The notes below the pieces were generated by a model. The model did no database searches and was not told where the DNA came from. It saw nothing but the letters and a program-made list of their open reading frames with translations. From contig JAUQPQ010000046.1 of the NCBI GenBank assembly GCA_030550295.1, forward strand, positions 1 to 12,028: a DNA stretch of 12,028 bases. Direction: 5' to 3'. Below are positions 1 to 6,877 of this stretch, in pieces. How positions within the stretch are numbered: position 1 is the first letter of the stretch; the number at the start of each line of letters is the position of its first letter. Made by a program: the position numbers and the translations under genes. The stretch is from Chloroflexota bacterium. Lineage in GTDB: Bacteria; Chloroflexota; Dehalococcoidia; SM23-28-2; HRBIN24.

Positions 1-1
1 C

Positions 2-2851
2 CATAGCGTAGAGAACCAGGTGGTGAACTGGCGGGAGGGCGTCCGCCTGCGGGTGGTGGAGATATCCCACGGCGAACACCAGACGCAGGGCGGCCCGGTG
101 CATGTGCCCGTAGACCACGCCGTGGTGGACGTGGACTGGATCAGCCCCAGGAACTGCATCGATGGAGTGTTTGTGAACGGCGCTGAAGCCACCAACGACC
201 CGGCTACGCAGGGCCGTCCCGACGTAGATGGTGAGACTAGCGCGGCGTTAGGGTTCCAGCATGGTGCTGCCCTCATCGAAATCATCCCGCGGGACAACTG
301 TGAGGAGCAGACCACCATCATCATCACCGAGGACTACCCGCGGGACGTGAGCTCCCTGTTCCAGAAGGTGGTGCAGGTCTTCACCATCAACTGGATCACC
401 ATCGAGGCGGCCAAGCAGCCCCTCATCGCCAAGGCCGGCGAGAAGGTAATCCTGGAGATCCTGGACCCCGACCCGGTACAAGGCGCAAATGAGGGCGCGG
501 CGGTCGCGGAGTGTCGTGAGTTTCGGAAAGGGTTCGGGAGTATTCGGTGGACTCTAGAGCAGGGCCCCACCGGCGCCCTCCTTGACCACGAGCCTGGCGA
601 GTTCGGTGCCGGTGAGGACGTCTTGGAGAACTGGCCGAACGACGCGGTGTGGATCTCGCCTGGCTTTGATGGCGAGATTGGCACCGATGATGACGTGTGG
701 CAGTGTGTCTGGGACGTAGAGGTCCACTCGGAGGACCCGGGCCAGGTGGACGTAATGGCCCAGATCTTGATCTTTGACGGTGAGGACAACCTCGTCGAGG
801 AAAGGCCGTTCGTCATCTGGTTCGTGAAGCTGTACTCGGTGTCCACCACCTTCGTCCCTGGCAGCCTGGTGGAGGTAGACGCGGACGGCAACGTGGTGGG
901 CAAGGGGTTTGACTACGACGGCGACGGGCTAGTGGAGCCTGTGGAGAGCAACCGTAGCGGCCTGAGGCAGCAGTGGCGGCCTGAGCCGGCCGTCTTTGGC
1001 GACCATAGGGGCTCCCTGCCGGCGGGCGACAGCCGCTTCGAGACCCGCAACGTGTCCGACCACGCCCTGGTGCGGGTGACGGTGAAGGACTACATCTACC
1101 TGGCCAACCCGTCTTCCCGTGGCGACGTGTGTTTGGACATGGACGGCGACGGCAACGGCACCTCTGGTTCTGCTCCTGGGCCTTACCCCACCACTGTCCA
1201 CCAGGGTTGTCCCGACCGGGAGGACGAGGCCATAGCTGGCGGTTACTGGGTGCTGCCCGACGACTTCGAGCTCTTGGCCGGCTTCCTGCCCAACCTGATG
1301 CGCCGCTCGTGGGACGACCTGTTTGGGCCGGACGACCCCGACCCCGACGGGGTCTTCCCTGGCGTTGGTCCTCGCTTGGTAGGGCCCAAGCGGACCGTTG
1401 CCCGCGATATGTTTGGTCTAGCCTTCTACTGCTACAACGAGGACTGGGCGAGCCCCGATCCGAACGTTGATCTGCCAGACTGCTCCAGCACGCCCAACAC
1501 CACGGATGAAGGTGCCGCGGTGACCTTCCCGGCCATCTATCCCAACGCCTTCGCCTACGACTTCCTGGTGAACATCTGGGATGCCCAGATGCCGCTGGAG
1601 AAGGTAACCTTGGCCATTCCTGAGCGGGACGTGGCCCCTGGCTTCCACTCGGGCCTGCTCATCGGGGTGGACAAGGACGTGGTGTACTGGAGCGGCAAGA
1701 ACCCGTACTACCAGGTGAACATTCCCGCCAACGACGACATACCGGTGGTCGACGCTGGCGGCGGCTACGACTGGAACAGCTCTGTTAGCGGCCCCCACCA
1801 GTTCTGGCACGTGCTGAACTGGCTGCGGCCGGGCAGGCTGGCGCAGCTGTACACCGACAACCGCGGCCAGGCGATGGCCCTGGTGCTGGGCGACTGGGAT
1901 CTCACCTTCGCCGAGTGCTCCCCCAACCCGATAACGGGCGCCCCTGAGTGCAGTCGGGGCGACGTGGTGGGCCGCACGGCGGTGGTGGCCACAGTGGACT
2001 ACCCGTACCACCGTGGCAAGCACCGGGACATGCGCGCAGCACCGGCCATCGAGACGTGGCAGTGGGGCGGCTACAAGAGCGGCGTCGACGCCGGCGATCC
2101 CGACCTGCCGGAACGGCTGCGCAGCCCGGAGATCGTCCCCACGGACAATCCGTCCTTCAAGTACCTGGTGGTACACCTGAAGGACCGGGACGGCGCCTGC
2201 GACAACCCGTGGCCCGGACAGATCGACCCGCTTCCGGGCAGGAACGGCGTCCGCGGTGAGCCCATCACCTTCCGCATCGACAGCCCGCAAGGTCGGATTG
2301 TGGATGCCGCCCTTGACGGGGTCATCTCGGCGGATGGGAAGACGGCTGCCGACGTTCTGACGGGCCGCGTGTTCAGCGCCAACGATCCGACGCGGGACGA
2401 CTTCGACGCTGCCGGCGAGCGGCACTTCACTCCCTTCGAGGAGGGCGAGTGTCAGGCCTGGATCCTCATCCAGAACAGCACCACTGAGCCCACCAACGTG
2501 AGCATCGAGTACAACGACCCTGAGGGCGACATCGTCATCGACGTCCTGGTGCCCGGTGCCGGTACCGAGCGCATCTGGGGCGACGTCGACTGCGACAGCG
2601 ACGTAGATGCGGTGGACGCCCTTAAGGTGCTGCGGTACGTGGTGGGCCTATCGGTGGTGCAGACGGAGCCCTGCCCCGACATCGGCTCCACCGTGACGGT
2701 GGACACGGCGCAGTTCCGCTGGGGCGACGTCGATGGCGACGGCGATGTCGACGCCGTTGACGCCCTCAAGATTCTGCGCCACGTGGTAGGGCTTTCGGTA
2801 GGACAGGAGCCTGGCACGCCTCCCATAGGGAGCAGGGTGCGGGTCTCGTAG
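2..2851 (+). CDS. Large dockerin type I domain protein, 5' partial
   Basis: Probable secreted protein; the frame is open to the left window edge, so the true start and any signal peptide lie upstream. The GTG at 20 is only the first in-window start and has no convincing ribosome binding site. Numbering from that GTG gives 943 residues. Residues 1 to about 850 match no family I recognise: acidic, Gly/Pro/Trp-rich, with scattered Cys and two internal Asp-rich loops (D298-D300-D302 and D373-D375-D377) that look like calcium sites. The C-terminus carries two dockerin F-hand repeats starting at residues 854 and 902, with loops of the form DVDxDxDVDAVD followed by a short helix (ALKxLRxVVGL). Dockerins bind cohesins in a calcium-dependent way, and a cohesin gene follows 85 bases downstream. 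No catalytic motif was recognised, so a surface or adhesive structural protein is as likely as an enzyme. Confidence 0.85.
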   Translation, partial: HSVENQVVNWREGVRLRVVEISHGEHQTQGGPVHVPVDHAVVDVDWISPRNCIDGVFVNGAEATNDPATQGRPDVDGETSAALGFQHGAALIEIIPRDNCEEQTTIIITEDYPRDVSSLFQKVVQVFTINWITIEAAKQPLIAKAGEKVILEILDPDPVQGANEGAAVAECREFRKGFGSIRWTLEQGPTGALLDHEPGEFGAGEDVLENWPNDAVWISPGFDGEIGTDDDVWQCVWDVEVHSEDPGQVDVMAQILIFDGEDNLVEERPFVIWFVKLYSVSTTFVPGSLVEVDADGNVVGKGFDYDGDGLVEPVESNRSGLRQQWRPEPAVFGDHRGSLPAGDSRFETRNVSDHALVRVTVKDYIYLANPSSRGDVCLDMDGDGNGTSGSAPGPYPTTVHQGCPDREDEAIAGGYWVLPDDFELLAGFLPNLMRRSWDDLFGPDDPDPDGVFPGVGPRLVGPKRTVARDMFGLAFYCYNEDWASPDPNVDLPDCSSTPNTTDEGAAVTFPAIYPNAFAYDFLVNIWDAQMPLEKVTLAIPERDVAPGFHSGLLIGVDKDVVYWSGKNPYYQVNIPANDDIPVVDAGGGYDWNSSVSGPHQFWHVLNWLRPGRLAQLYTDNRGQAMALVLGDWDLTFAECSPNPITGAPECSRGDVVGRTAVVATVDYPYHRGKHRDMRAAPAIETWQWGGYKSGVDAGDPDLPERLRSPEIVPTDNPSFKYLVVHLKDRDGACDNPWPGQIDPLPGRNGVRGEPITFRIDSPQGRIVDAALDGVISADGKTAADVLTGRVFSANDPTRDDFDAAGERHFTPFEEGECQAWILIQNSTTEPTNVSIEYNDPEGDIVIDVLVPGAGTERIWGDVDCDSDVDAVDALKVLRYVVGLSVVQTEPCPDIGSTVTVDTAQFRWGDVDGDGDVDAVDALKILRHVVGLSVGQEPGTPPIGSRVRVS
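2579..2851 (+). repeat. Duplicated dockerin repeat (two units 144 bp apart)
   Basis: Two near-identical coding units begin at 2579 and 2723, each encoding a calcium loop plus helix. Both have Asp at loop positions 1, 3, 5, 7, 9 and 12, and both have Ala-Val at positions 10-11, the positions that set cohesin specificity in known type I dockerins. The linker between them holds a Cys-Pro pair and an Ile-Gly-Ser motif that partly recurs as PPIGS after the second unit. The similarity is visible in DNA as well as protein, which suggests internal duplication. Confidence 0.8.
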
Positions 2852-2859
2852 TTGGCGGA

Positions 2860-2898
2860 AAGGGGGGCTGGGGGTTGCACTATCCCCCGGCCCCCCTT
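2860..2898. terminator. GC-rich hairpin between dockerin and cohesin genes
   Basis: The arms 2860-2874 and 2884-2898 form a 15-bp stem (one G-U pair) around a 9-base loop. It starts 8 bases after the dockerin stop codon. It lacks a clear run of T on either strand, so it may be a weak or Rho-assisted terminator, an mRNA 3'-end stabiliser, or an attenuator before the cohesin gene. Confidence 0.55.
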
Positions 2899-2925
2899 AC
2901 CATGAGCTGGAGGATATTCCAGCAC

Positions 2926-2934
2926 GGAGGTGAT
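2926..2934 (+). promoter_or_regulatory. Strong Shine-Dalgarno of the cohesin gene
   Basis: GGAGGTGAT is an extended match to the 16S rRNA 3' end. It lies just before two consecutive ATG codons (2937 and 2940) and supports starting here rather than at the ATG at 2952. It implies efficient translation independent of the upstream gene. Confidence 0.75.
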
Positions 2935-2936
2935 AG

Positions 2937-3611
2937 ATGATGACGAGAGCGATGAGCCTGCGTAAAGCCTGGTGGTGGGCAGCGGCCGCTGCCCTGGTGA
3001 GCGGCGGCCTCTGGCTAGCCCTGGCTGGCCGGGCAGCGGCCGATCCAGCCACGGTGACGGTAGGAAGCGCCAGTGGCGCCCCCGGGACTTCGGTGACGGT
3101 GAACATCACGGTGACGCCAGGCGCTGGCGAGACGGTAGGGGCTTTAACCTTGGAGGTGACGTACGACGCCACCCGCCTGAGCGTAACGGGGTGCAACCCT
3201 GCGGCCACGTGCAACCCCAACTGGGGGCCTAACACGGTACGTCTGGCGTTGGCGAACCCTGCTGGGCTGAGCGGCGTGGTGGGGAACATTAGCTTCGACA
3301 TCCTCCCTAACGCGCCCGCTGGCACTGCCACCCTGGATGGTACGGCAGTGACGTGCGCCGATATTGAGGGGCGAGCCCTCACCTGCACGGTGCAGGACGG
3401 TGCGGTGACGGTTGAGGTGCCCCAGACGCCTACGCCTTCGCCCACGCCCACTCCCAGGCCGAGCCCGACGCCCACCCCTAGGGTCCCGCCCCCCACAGGT
3501 GGCGAGCCCATGAGCTCTGGCGGTAGCCCGTGGGTGTTCGGCCTGGGTATTGGGATGGCGGCAGCTGGGGTGGCCTTGGTGGGCTGGCGCCTCCGCCGGG
3601 CCGTAAGCTAG
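2937..3611 (+). CDS. Membrane-anchored single-cohesin surface protein
   Basis: Predicted extracytoplasmic scaffold that would bind dockerin-bearing proteins. In order, the 224 residues are: a signal peptide (about 1-35, Arg/Lys then a hydrophobic core and an AAA-D cleavage site); a cohesin-like beta domain (about 38-160) with the typical opening (VTVGSASGAPGTSVTVNITV), a TLEVTYDATRL strand and a late VGNISFDIL strand; a Pro/Thr/Ser linker (about 162-187); a hydrophobic segment (about 199-217); and a short basic tail (RLRRAVS). The layout is that of an anchored type I-like cohesin with outside-facing binding domain. Cys86, Cys92, Cys140 and Cys150 could form disulfides. It follows the dockerin gene, which makes that protein the obvious candidate ligand; this pairing is inferred. 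No sortase motif is present, and the anchor is transmembrane. Confidence 0.85.
   Translation: MMTRAMSLRKAWWWAAAAALVSGGLWLALAGRAAADPATVTVGSASGAPGTSVTVNITVTPGAGETVGALTLEVTYDATRLSVTGCNPAATCNPNWGPNTVRLALANPAGLSGVVGNISFDILPNAPAGTATLDGTAVTCADIEGRALTCTVQDGAVTVEVPQTPTPSPTPTPRPSPTPTPRVPPPTGGEPMSSGGSPWVFGLGIGMAAAGVALVGWRLRRAVS
3424..3488 (+). repeat. Low-complexity Pro-Thr linker repeat
   Basis: Irregular repeats of CCC-ACG/CCG-style codons encode alternating Pro, Thr and Ser between the cohesin domain and the membrane segment. Such linkers act as extended spacers and are often glycosylated; no spacing regularity suggests anything other than coding repeat. Confidence 0.7.
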
Positions 3612-3636
3612 GCCTGCGAAGGCTGTAGTGAATAGC

Positions 3637-3673
3637 CCTGGGGGGCCACATCTGGCCCCCCAGGTTGTTCTTT
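3637..3673 (+). terminator. Rho-independent terminator after the cohesin gene
   Basis: A perfect 12-bp stem (3637-3648 with 3653-3664) closes a CATC loop and is followed by TTGTTCTTT. It begins 25 bases after the cohesin stop. It also sits just beyond the end of the convergent CopC-like gene, so it may stop transcription from both sides, although the minus-strand side has no T run. Confidence 0.85.
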
Positions 3674-3680
3674 AAAGGGC

Positions 3681-4235
3681 CTAATGATGAGATGAGGTGG
3701 AAGCCTCAGCGGAGCGACGAGGACGGTGAGGTTCGTAGCCTACCAGACGGCGCACCCCAGCTAGAAGGAGTCCCACCAAGCAGGCGCCAGCCGCAGCCGC
3801 CGCCGTTAAGGCAGTATAGCGCAAGAGGTCGGGCCTCGCTCCAGCTAGCCCTACCTGGAGGGAGATCGTTCCTGTGCTCACCTGCCCCGTGGCGGCAGAA
3901 CGCACCTGGTAAAAGAGGGAATAAGTGCCCCTAGGCTGGGCAGGCCACTGGGGCCTAACCTCCAGGCAGGAGTTGCCTCCACTTGGGGCGATGACTATGG
4001 GCAGGGGAAGGCCCTGGGCATCTGTAAGGGTGAGGCGGTAATGGGCGGTGCTAGCCACCGAGATGGGCTCGGTGAAGCACAAGCGGATCACCTGTGGGGC
4101 ATTGGCAAGGCGGCTGCCAGCGGGAGGGTCAACGGAGGCCAATTGGGGCTGGGCAAGAGCAGGTGCAGAGGTCAACGTAAGGGCGCCGGCCGTGATGGCC
4201 GAGGCAGCGATACCTAACGCCAACTTCTTGTGCAT
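3681..4235 (-). CDS. CopC-like domain protein, membrane tethered, copper ligands lost
   Basis: The 184 residues comprise a signal peptide (about 1-28, cleavage after APALA), one CopC/YobA-type beta domain (about 29-128), a transmembrane segment (about 140-161) and a basic, Ser/His-rich cytoplasmic tail. The family is recognised from VDPPAGSRLANAPQVIRLCFTEPI, matching the usual dPadGa.L..aP..v.L.Fsepv pattern. Canonical CopC binds Cu(II) through a mature N-terminal His and a later Asp-Gly-His. Here the mature N-terminus reads QPQL and the later site reads RSAATGQVSTG, so both are absent. Cys53 and Cys90 could pair as a disulfide. No CopD gene adjoins it. A role in copper handling is therefore doubtful. 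The start is supported by AAGGAGG on the minus strand at 4248-4242. Confidence 0.75.
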   Translation of the reverse strand: MHKKLALGIAASAITAGALTLTSAPALAQPQLASVDPPAGSRLANAPQVIRLCFTEPISVASTAHYRLTLTDAQGLPLPIVIAPSGGNSCLEVRPQWPAQPRGTYSLFYQVRSAATGQVSTGTISLQVGLAGARPDLLRYTALTAAAAAGACLVGLLLAGVRRLVGYEPHRPRRSAEASTSSHH

Positions 4236-4259
4236 CTCTTCCCTCCTTCCGGGGGACTG

Positions 4260-4265
4260 ATTTTA
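4260..4265 (-). promoter_or_regulatory. Possible -10 element of the CopC-like gene
   Basis: Reads TAAAAT on the minus strand, 12 bases upstream of that gene's Shine-Dalgarno. No good -35 hexamer is seen at 16-18 bases, so this is only a candidate. Confidence 0.3.
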
Positions 4266-4294
4266 GCAGAGGGGAAAGGTTAAGGGCAGGTTCC

Positions 4295-4323
4295 TTGAGA
4301 TAGGTTATATGGGCTGATATAAT
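4295..4323 (+). promoter_or_regulatory. Sigma70-type promoter of the proB operon
   Basis: TTGAGA at 4295-4300 and a consensus TATAAT at 4318-4323 are separated by exactly 17 bases. Transcription would begin near 4330, leaving a leader of about 55 bases before proB. It is the best promoter match I found in the window and probably drives the whole proB-to-8658 gene run. Confidence 0.75.
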
Positions 4324-4386
4324 CGGCCCCAGAGGCCTCGAACCTGAGCTATAAAGGGCCCAAGGAGTAACGTACCAAGACGAGCG

Positions 4387-5565
4387 ATGTCTTCCACCCA
4401 GACGAGTTCTATAAGCTCATGGCAGGAGGGGCATAAGCCAGGCTCCCCCTATCAACGGGTAGTGGCCAAACTAGGCACCAACGTCCTCACTGCAGGTGGT
4501 CAACGCTTAGATCTGGCCGTAATGGCTTCTTTGGTAGCTCAGGTAGTCCAGTTACGCCAAGCAAGGGTGGAGATGGTACTCGTTTCATCAGGCGCCATCG
4601 CTGCTGGCCGCCATCGCTTAGGGGTTCGAGACGATGCCAGGGATGTGCCCAGGCGCCAAGTCTTGGCAGCAGTGGGCCAGCTGGACTTGATGTATGCATA
4701 TCAGCAGCTCTTCTCCTGGCATGACGTCACTGTGGCCCAAATCCTTTTATCGCGGCGAGACCTTGCCGATCGGCAAGGATACCTGAATGCACGTAACACC
4801 CTTCTCGCCCTCTTGGCTCTAGGAGTGGTACCCATTGTTAACGAGAACGATGTGGTGGCAGTGGAGGAGATCGAGGGAGCCTATATTGGCGACAACGATG
4901 CCCTCTGCGCCCTAGTGGCTAACTTGGTGGACGCCCAGCTCCTTGTGATCCTCACCGACACGGAAGGGCTGTATACGGCTGACCCCTACCATCATCCCGA
5001 GGCCCAACTGATAAGGCGGGTGGAAAGGATAGACGCGGATATAGAGAGGCTGGCCGGCAGCAGCCATGGGCCAGGCAGAGGCGGTATGGCCAGCAAGGTG
5101 CAGGCCGCCAAACTGGCCACCGCCAGCGGCATCGATGTGGTCATCGCTCATGGTCACCGGCCCGGCGTCTTAGTGGATGCGGTGAGGGGAGTGGAAGTGG
5201 GCACCTTCTTCCCTGCCATTGCCGACCGGCTGGAGAGCCGCAAGCGGTGGATGCTTTCCGGGCTACCGTGGCGCGGCAACATCATCATCGATGATGGTGC
5301 CGTAAAGGCTCTACAGGCAGGCAAAGCTAGCCTCTTGCCGGCAGGGATAGTGGCGGTAGACGGAGACTTCCAGCGAGGCGACGTGGTGGCCATTCTAGAT
5401 ACTCGCGGGCGAAGGATAGCCTGTGGCATAGCCAACTACTCGGCTGCCGATGTTCAGGCCATCCGTGGCCTGCGTTCTGACCGCATCGAGGAAGTCCTCG
5501 GCTATGCCTTTGGGCAGGAGGTGGTTCATAGGGACAACTTGGTGCTCTTGGAGGCAGGGGCATGA
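4387..5565 (+). CDS. proB: Glutamate 5-kinase (ProB) with PUA domain
   Basis: Phosphorylates L-glutamate with ATP to glutamyl-5-phosphate, the first and usually feedback-controlled step of proline synthesis. The 392 residues show an amino acid kinase domain (about 24-265) with AKLGTNVLT, SSGAIAAG (67-74), the glutamate-site NENDVV (152-157), GDNDALCALVA (168-178) and GRGGMASKVQAAK, then a PUA domain (about 296-375). The N-terminus is about 20 residues longer than usual for the family. The ATG at 4387 is the only good start; an AAGGAG at 4362-4367 is 19 bases upstream, further than ideal, and no other in-frame start fits better. Its stop overlaps the next gene's ATG by 4 bases, implying translational coupling. 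The partner proA lies about 1.5 kb downstream in the same run. Confidence 0.95.
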   Translation: MSSTQTSSISSWQEGHKPGSPYQRVVAKLGTNVLTAGGQRLDLAVMASLVAQVVQLRQARVEMVLVSSGAIAAGRHRLGVRDDARDVPRRQVLAAVGQLDLMYAYQQLFSWHDVTVAQILLSRRDLADRQGYLNARNTLLALLALGVVPIVNENDVVAVEEIEGAYIGDNDALCALVANLVDAQLLVILTDTEGLYTADPYHHPEAQLIRRVERIDADIERLAGSSHGPGRGGMASKVQAAKLATASGIDVVIAHGHRPGVLVDAVRGVEVGTFFPAIADRLESRKRWMLSGLPWRGNIIIDDGAVKALQAGKASLLPAGIVAVDGDFQRGDVVAILDTRGRRIACGIANYSAADVQAIRGLRSDRIEEVLGYAFGQEVVHRDNLVLLEAGA

Positions 5566-6731
5566 CCCTCAAGCGTAAAGCGGCCATCATCGGCCTAGGT
5601 GAGCTCAAGCCGAGCCGTAAAAGCGACGGCCGTCCTGTATTAGAGCTCCTGGCTGAGGCCTCTCGCCTGGCGATGCAAGATTCAGGGCTCGATAAGGCAG
5701 AGGTGGACAGCGTGTTGGTAGCCCCTCCCTTAGGAGAGCAAGGGATGATGTGGCCCACTATATTGTCAGAGTACCTGGGGATACGACCCCGCTTCGCCGA
5801 ATTGGTAGACCTGGGGGGTGCCTCCGCCTGCGGCATGGTATGGAGGGCAGCGGCTGCCATCGCCTCAGGCCTCTGCCGCACTGCCTTGTGCGTAACCGGC
5901 GATGTTTTGGACCCCGAGTCCTTCTACGCTCCTTGGGGAGGGCGCCCCCCTAAGCTTCCTGCTCGGGAATTTGAAGTCCCCTATGGCCCTATGGGCGCCA
6001 ACTCTGGCTATGCCATGGTGGCGATGCGTCATATGCATGAGTTCGGGACTACGAGCCGTCAACTGGCGAAGGTGGCCGTGGATCAGCGCTTCAACGCCAA
6101 CGCCAACCCTGATGCCATCTTTCATGACCGGCCTCTCACCATTGACGATGTCCTCAATTCTCCCGTGGTAGTAGACCCGCTCCATCTGTACGAAATAGTC
6201 ATGCCCTGCACAGGTGCGGCAGCTATAGTGGTCACTGCCCCTGATAGGGCCAAGGATGCCCCGTACCGGCCAGTATGGCTCTTGGGGGCGGCGGAGTGCT
6301 CCACCCACATGTCTTTGGCTCAGGCCCCCTCCCTCACCGTCTCGCCCATCGCAAAGACGGCCCCCGCTGCTTTCGAGATGGCCGGCGTTACCCCTGCTGA
6401 GATAGACCTCCTCTCCGTTTACGACTGCTATACGATTACGGTGATCATAACCCTTGAAGATGCTGGTTTCTGCCCTAAAGGCAAGGGCGGGCCTTTTGTG
6501 GAGGAGCATGACCTCACTTACAAGGGGGACCTTCCCGTAAACACCCATGGCGGACAACTCTCCTTTGGCCAGCCAGGTTTAGCTGGAGGCATGTCCCATG
6601 TGACGGAGGCGGTAAGGCAGCTCCAGGGTAGGGCGGGGCAACGCCAGGTCAAGGACTGCTATCTGGCCTTCGTGAACGGTAACGGCGGCATCTTGAGCGA
6701 ACAGGTATCCTTAATTTTGGGAGTAGACTGA
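5562..6731 (+). CDS. Thiolase-like protein (SCP-x/Ltp type), noncanonical active site
   Basis: A 389-residue thiolase-fold protein of the lipid-transfer/SCP-x-like branch, which acts on acyl-CoA substrates. Family marks are an N-terminal AAIIGLGE strand, a VDLGGASACGM segment (82-92), a YDCYT motif (287-291) where thiolases have the HEAF-type His, NTHGGQLSFGQPGLAGG (327-343), and a C-terminal GNGG (374-377). Aligned by eye on the helix ending AIASG, the nucleophilic Cys position is Gly86 and the nearest Cys (Cys90) is four residues later; the usual GHP is GQP (336-338). Classical thiolysis or condensation is therefore doubtful, and a retro-aldol role like Ltp2-type steroid side-chain aldolases is possible. 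Those usually need a DUF35 partner, which is not present here. The start overlaps the proB stop. Automated calls would probably say acetyl-CoA acetyltransferase; that is likely over-specific. Confidence 0.8.
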   Translation: MTLKRKAAIIGLGELKPSRKSDGRPVLELLAEASRLAMQDSGLDKAEVDSVLVAPPLGEQGMMWPTILSEYLGIRPRFAELVDLGGASACGMVWRAAAAIASGLCRTALCVTGDVLDPESFYAPWGGRPPKLPAREFEVPYGPMGANSGYAMVAMRHMHEFGTTSRQLAKVAVDQRFNANANPDAIFHDRPLTIDDVLNSPVVVDPLHLYEIVMPCTGAAAIVVTAPDRAKDAPYRPVWLLGAAECSTHMSLAQAPSLTVSPIAKTAPAAFEMAGVTPAEIDLLSVYDCYTITVIITLEDAGFCPKGKGGPFVEEHDLTYKGDLPVNTHGGQLSFGQPGLAGGMSHVTEAVRQLQGRAGQRQVKDCYLAFVNGNGGILSEQVSLILGVD

Positions 6732-6842
6732 ATGGGCAAGAAGGTGCTCCCCCCATTACCAACCTTTGGGGATGGGATCATAACATATTTGTGCTGCCAT
6801 ACTGGCAAAGGCGTGCCTTTGACTAGTCCAGCTATGGCGTGA
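6732..6842 (+). CDS. Possible 36-residue ORF after the thiolase-like gene
   Basis: The ATG abuts the thiolase-like stop codon, with GGGAG at 6719-6723 placed 8 bases upstream. The product starts MGKKVLPPLPTFGDG and contains CCHTGKG. I do not recognise it. It could be a real small gene, a decayed remnant of a partner protein, or chance; codon use offers little help at this length. Confidence 0.25.
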   Translation: MGKKVLPPLPTFGDGIITYLCCHTGKGVPLTSPAMA

Positions 6843-6863
6843 AGGGATCAAGTTCTAACTCGC

Positions 6864-6870
6864 GGAGGAG
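6864..6870 (+). promoter_or_regulatory. Shine-Dalgarno of the bS22-type gene
   Basis: GGAGGAG lies 7 bases before the ATG at 6878, an optimal spacing. It is the main support, along with the family match, for calling such a short gene. Confidence 0.7.
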
Positions 6871-6877
6871 TGATTAG

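Noticed and set aside
1418..2425. Long open frame (335 codons) antisense to the dockerin protein
   Set aside because: A shadow of GC-rich coding sequence on the other strand; no start signal and low-complexity Val/Arg/Gly-rich product without family features.
3424..3488. Repetitive CCCACG-like stretch considered as a CRISPR or satellite repeat
   Set aside because: No fixed-length repeats or spacers; it is fully explained by codons of the Pro-Thr linker.
2897..3511. 204-codon antisense frame over the cohesin gene
   Set aside because: Its Gly-Val runs are just the reverse reading of the Pro-Thr linker; the sense gene has a signal peptide, domain and strong ribosome binding site.
3665..3934. 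89-codon plus-strand frame opposite the CopC-like gene
   Set aside because: Overlaps a gene with signal peptide, domain signature and Shine-Dalgarno; its own product has no features.
6819..6824. TTGACT considered as a -35 box for the bS22-type gene
   Set aside because: No -10-like hexamer at 16-18 bases downstream.
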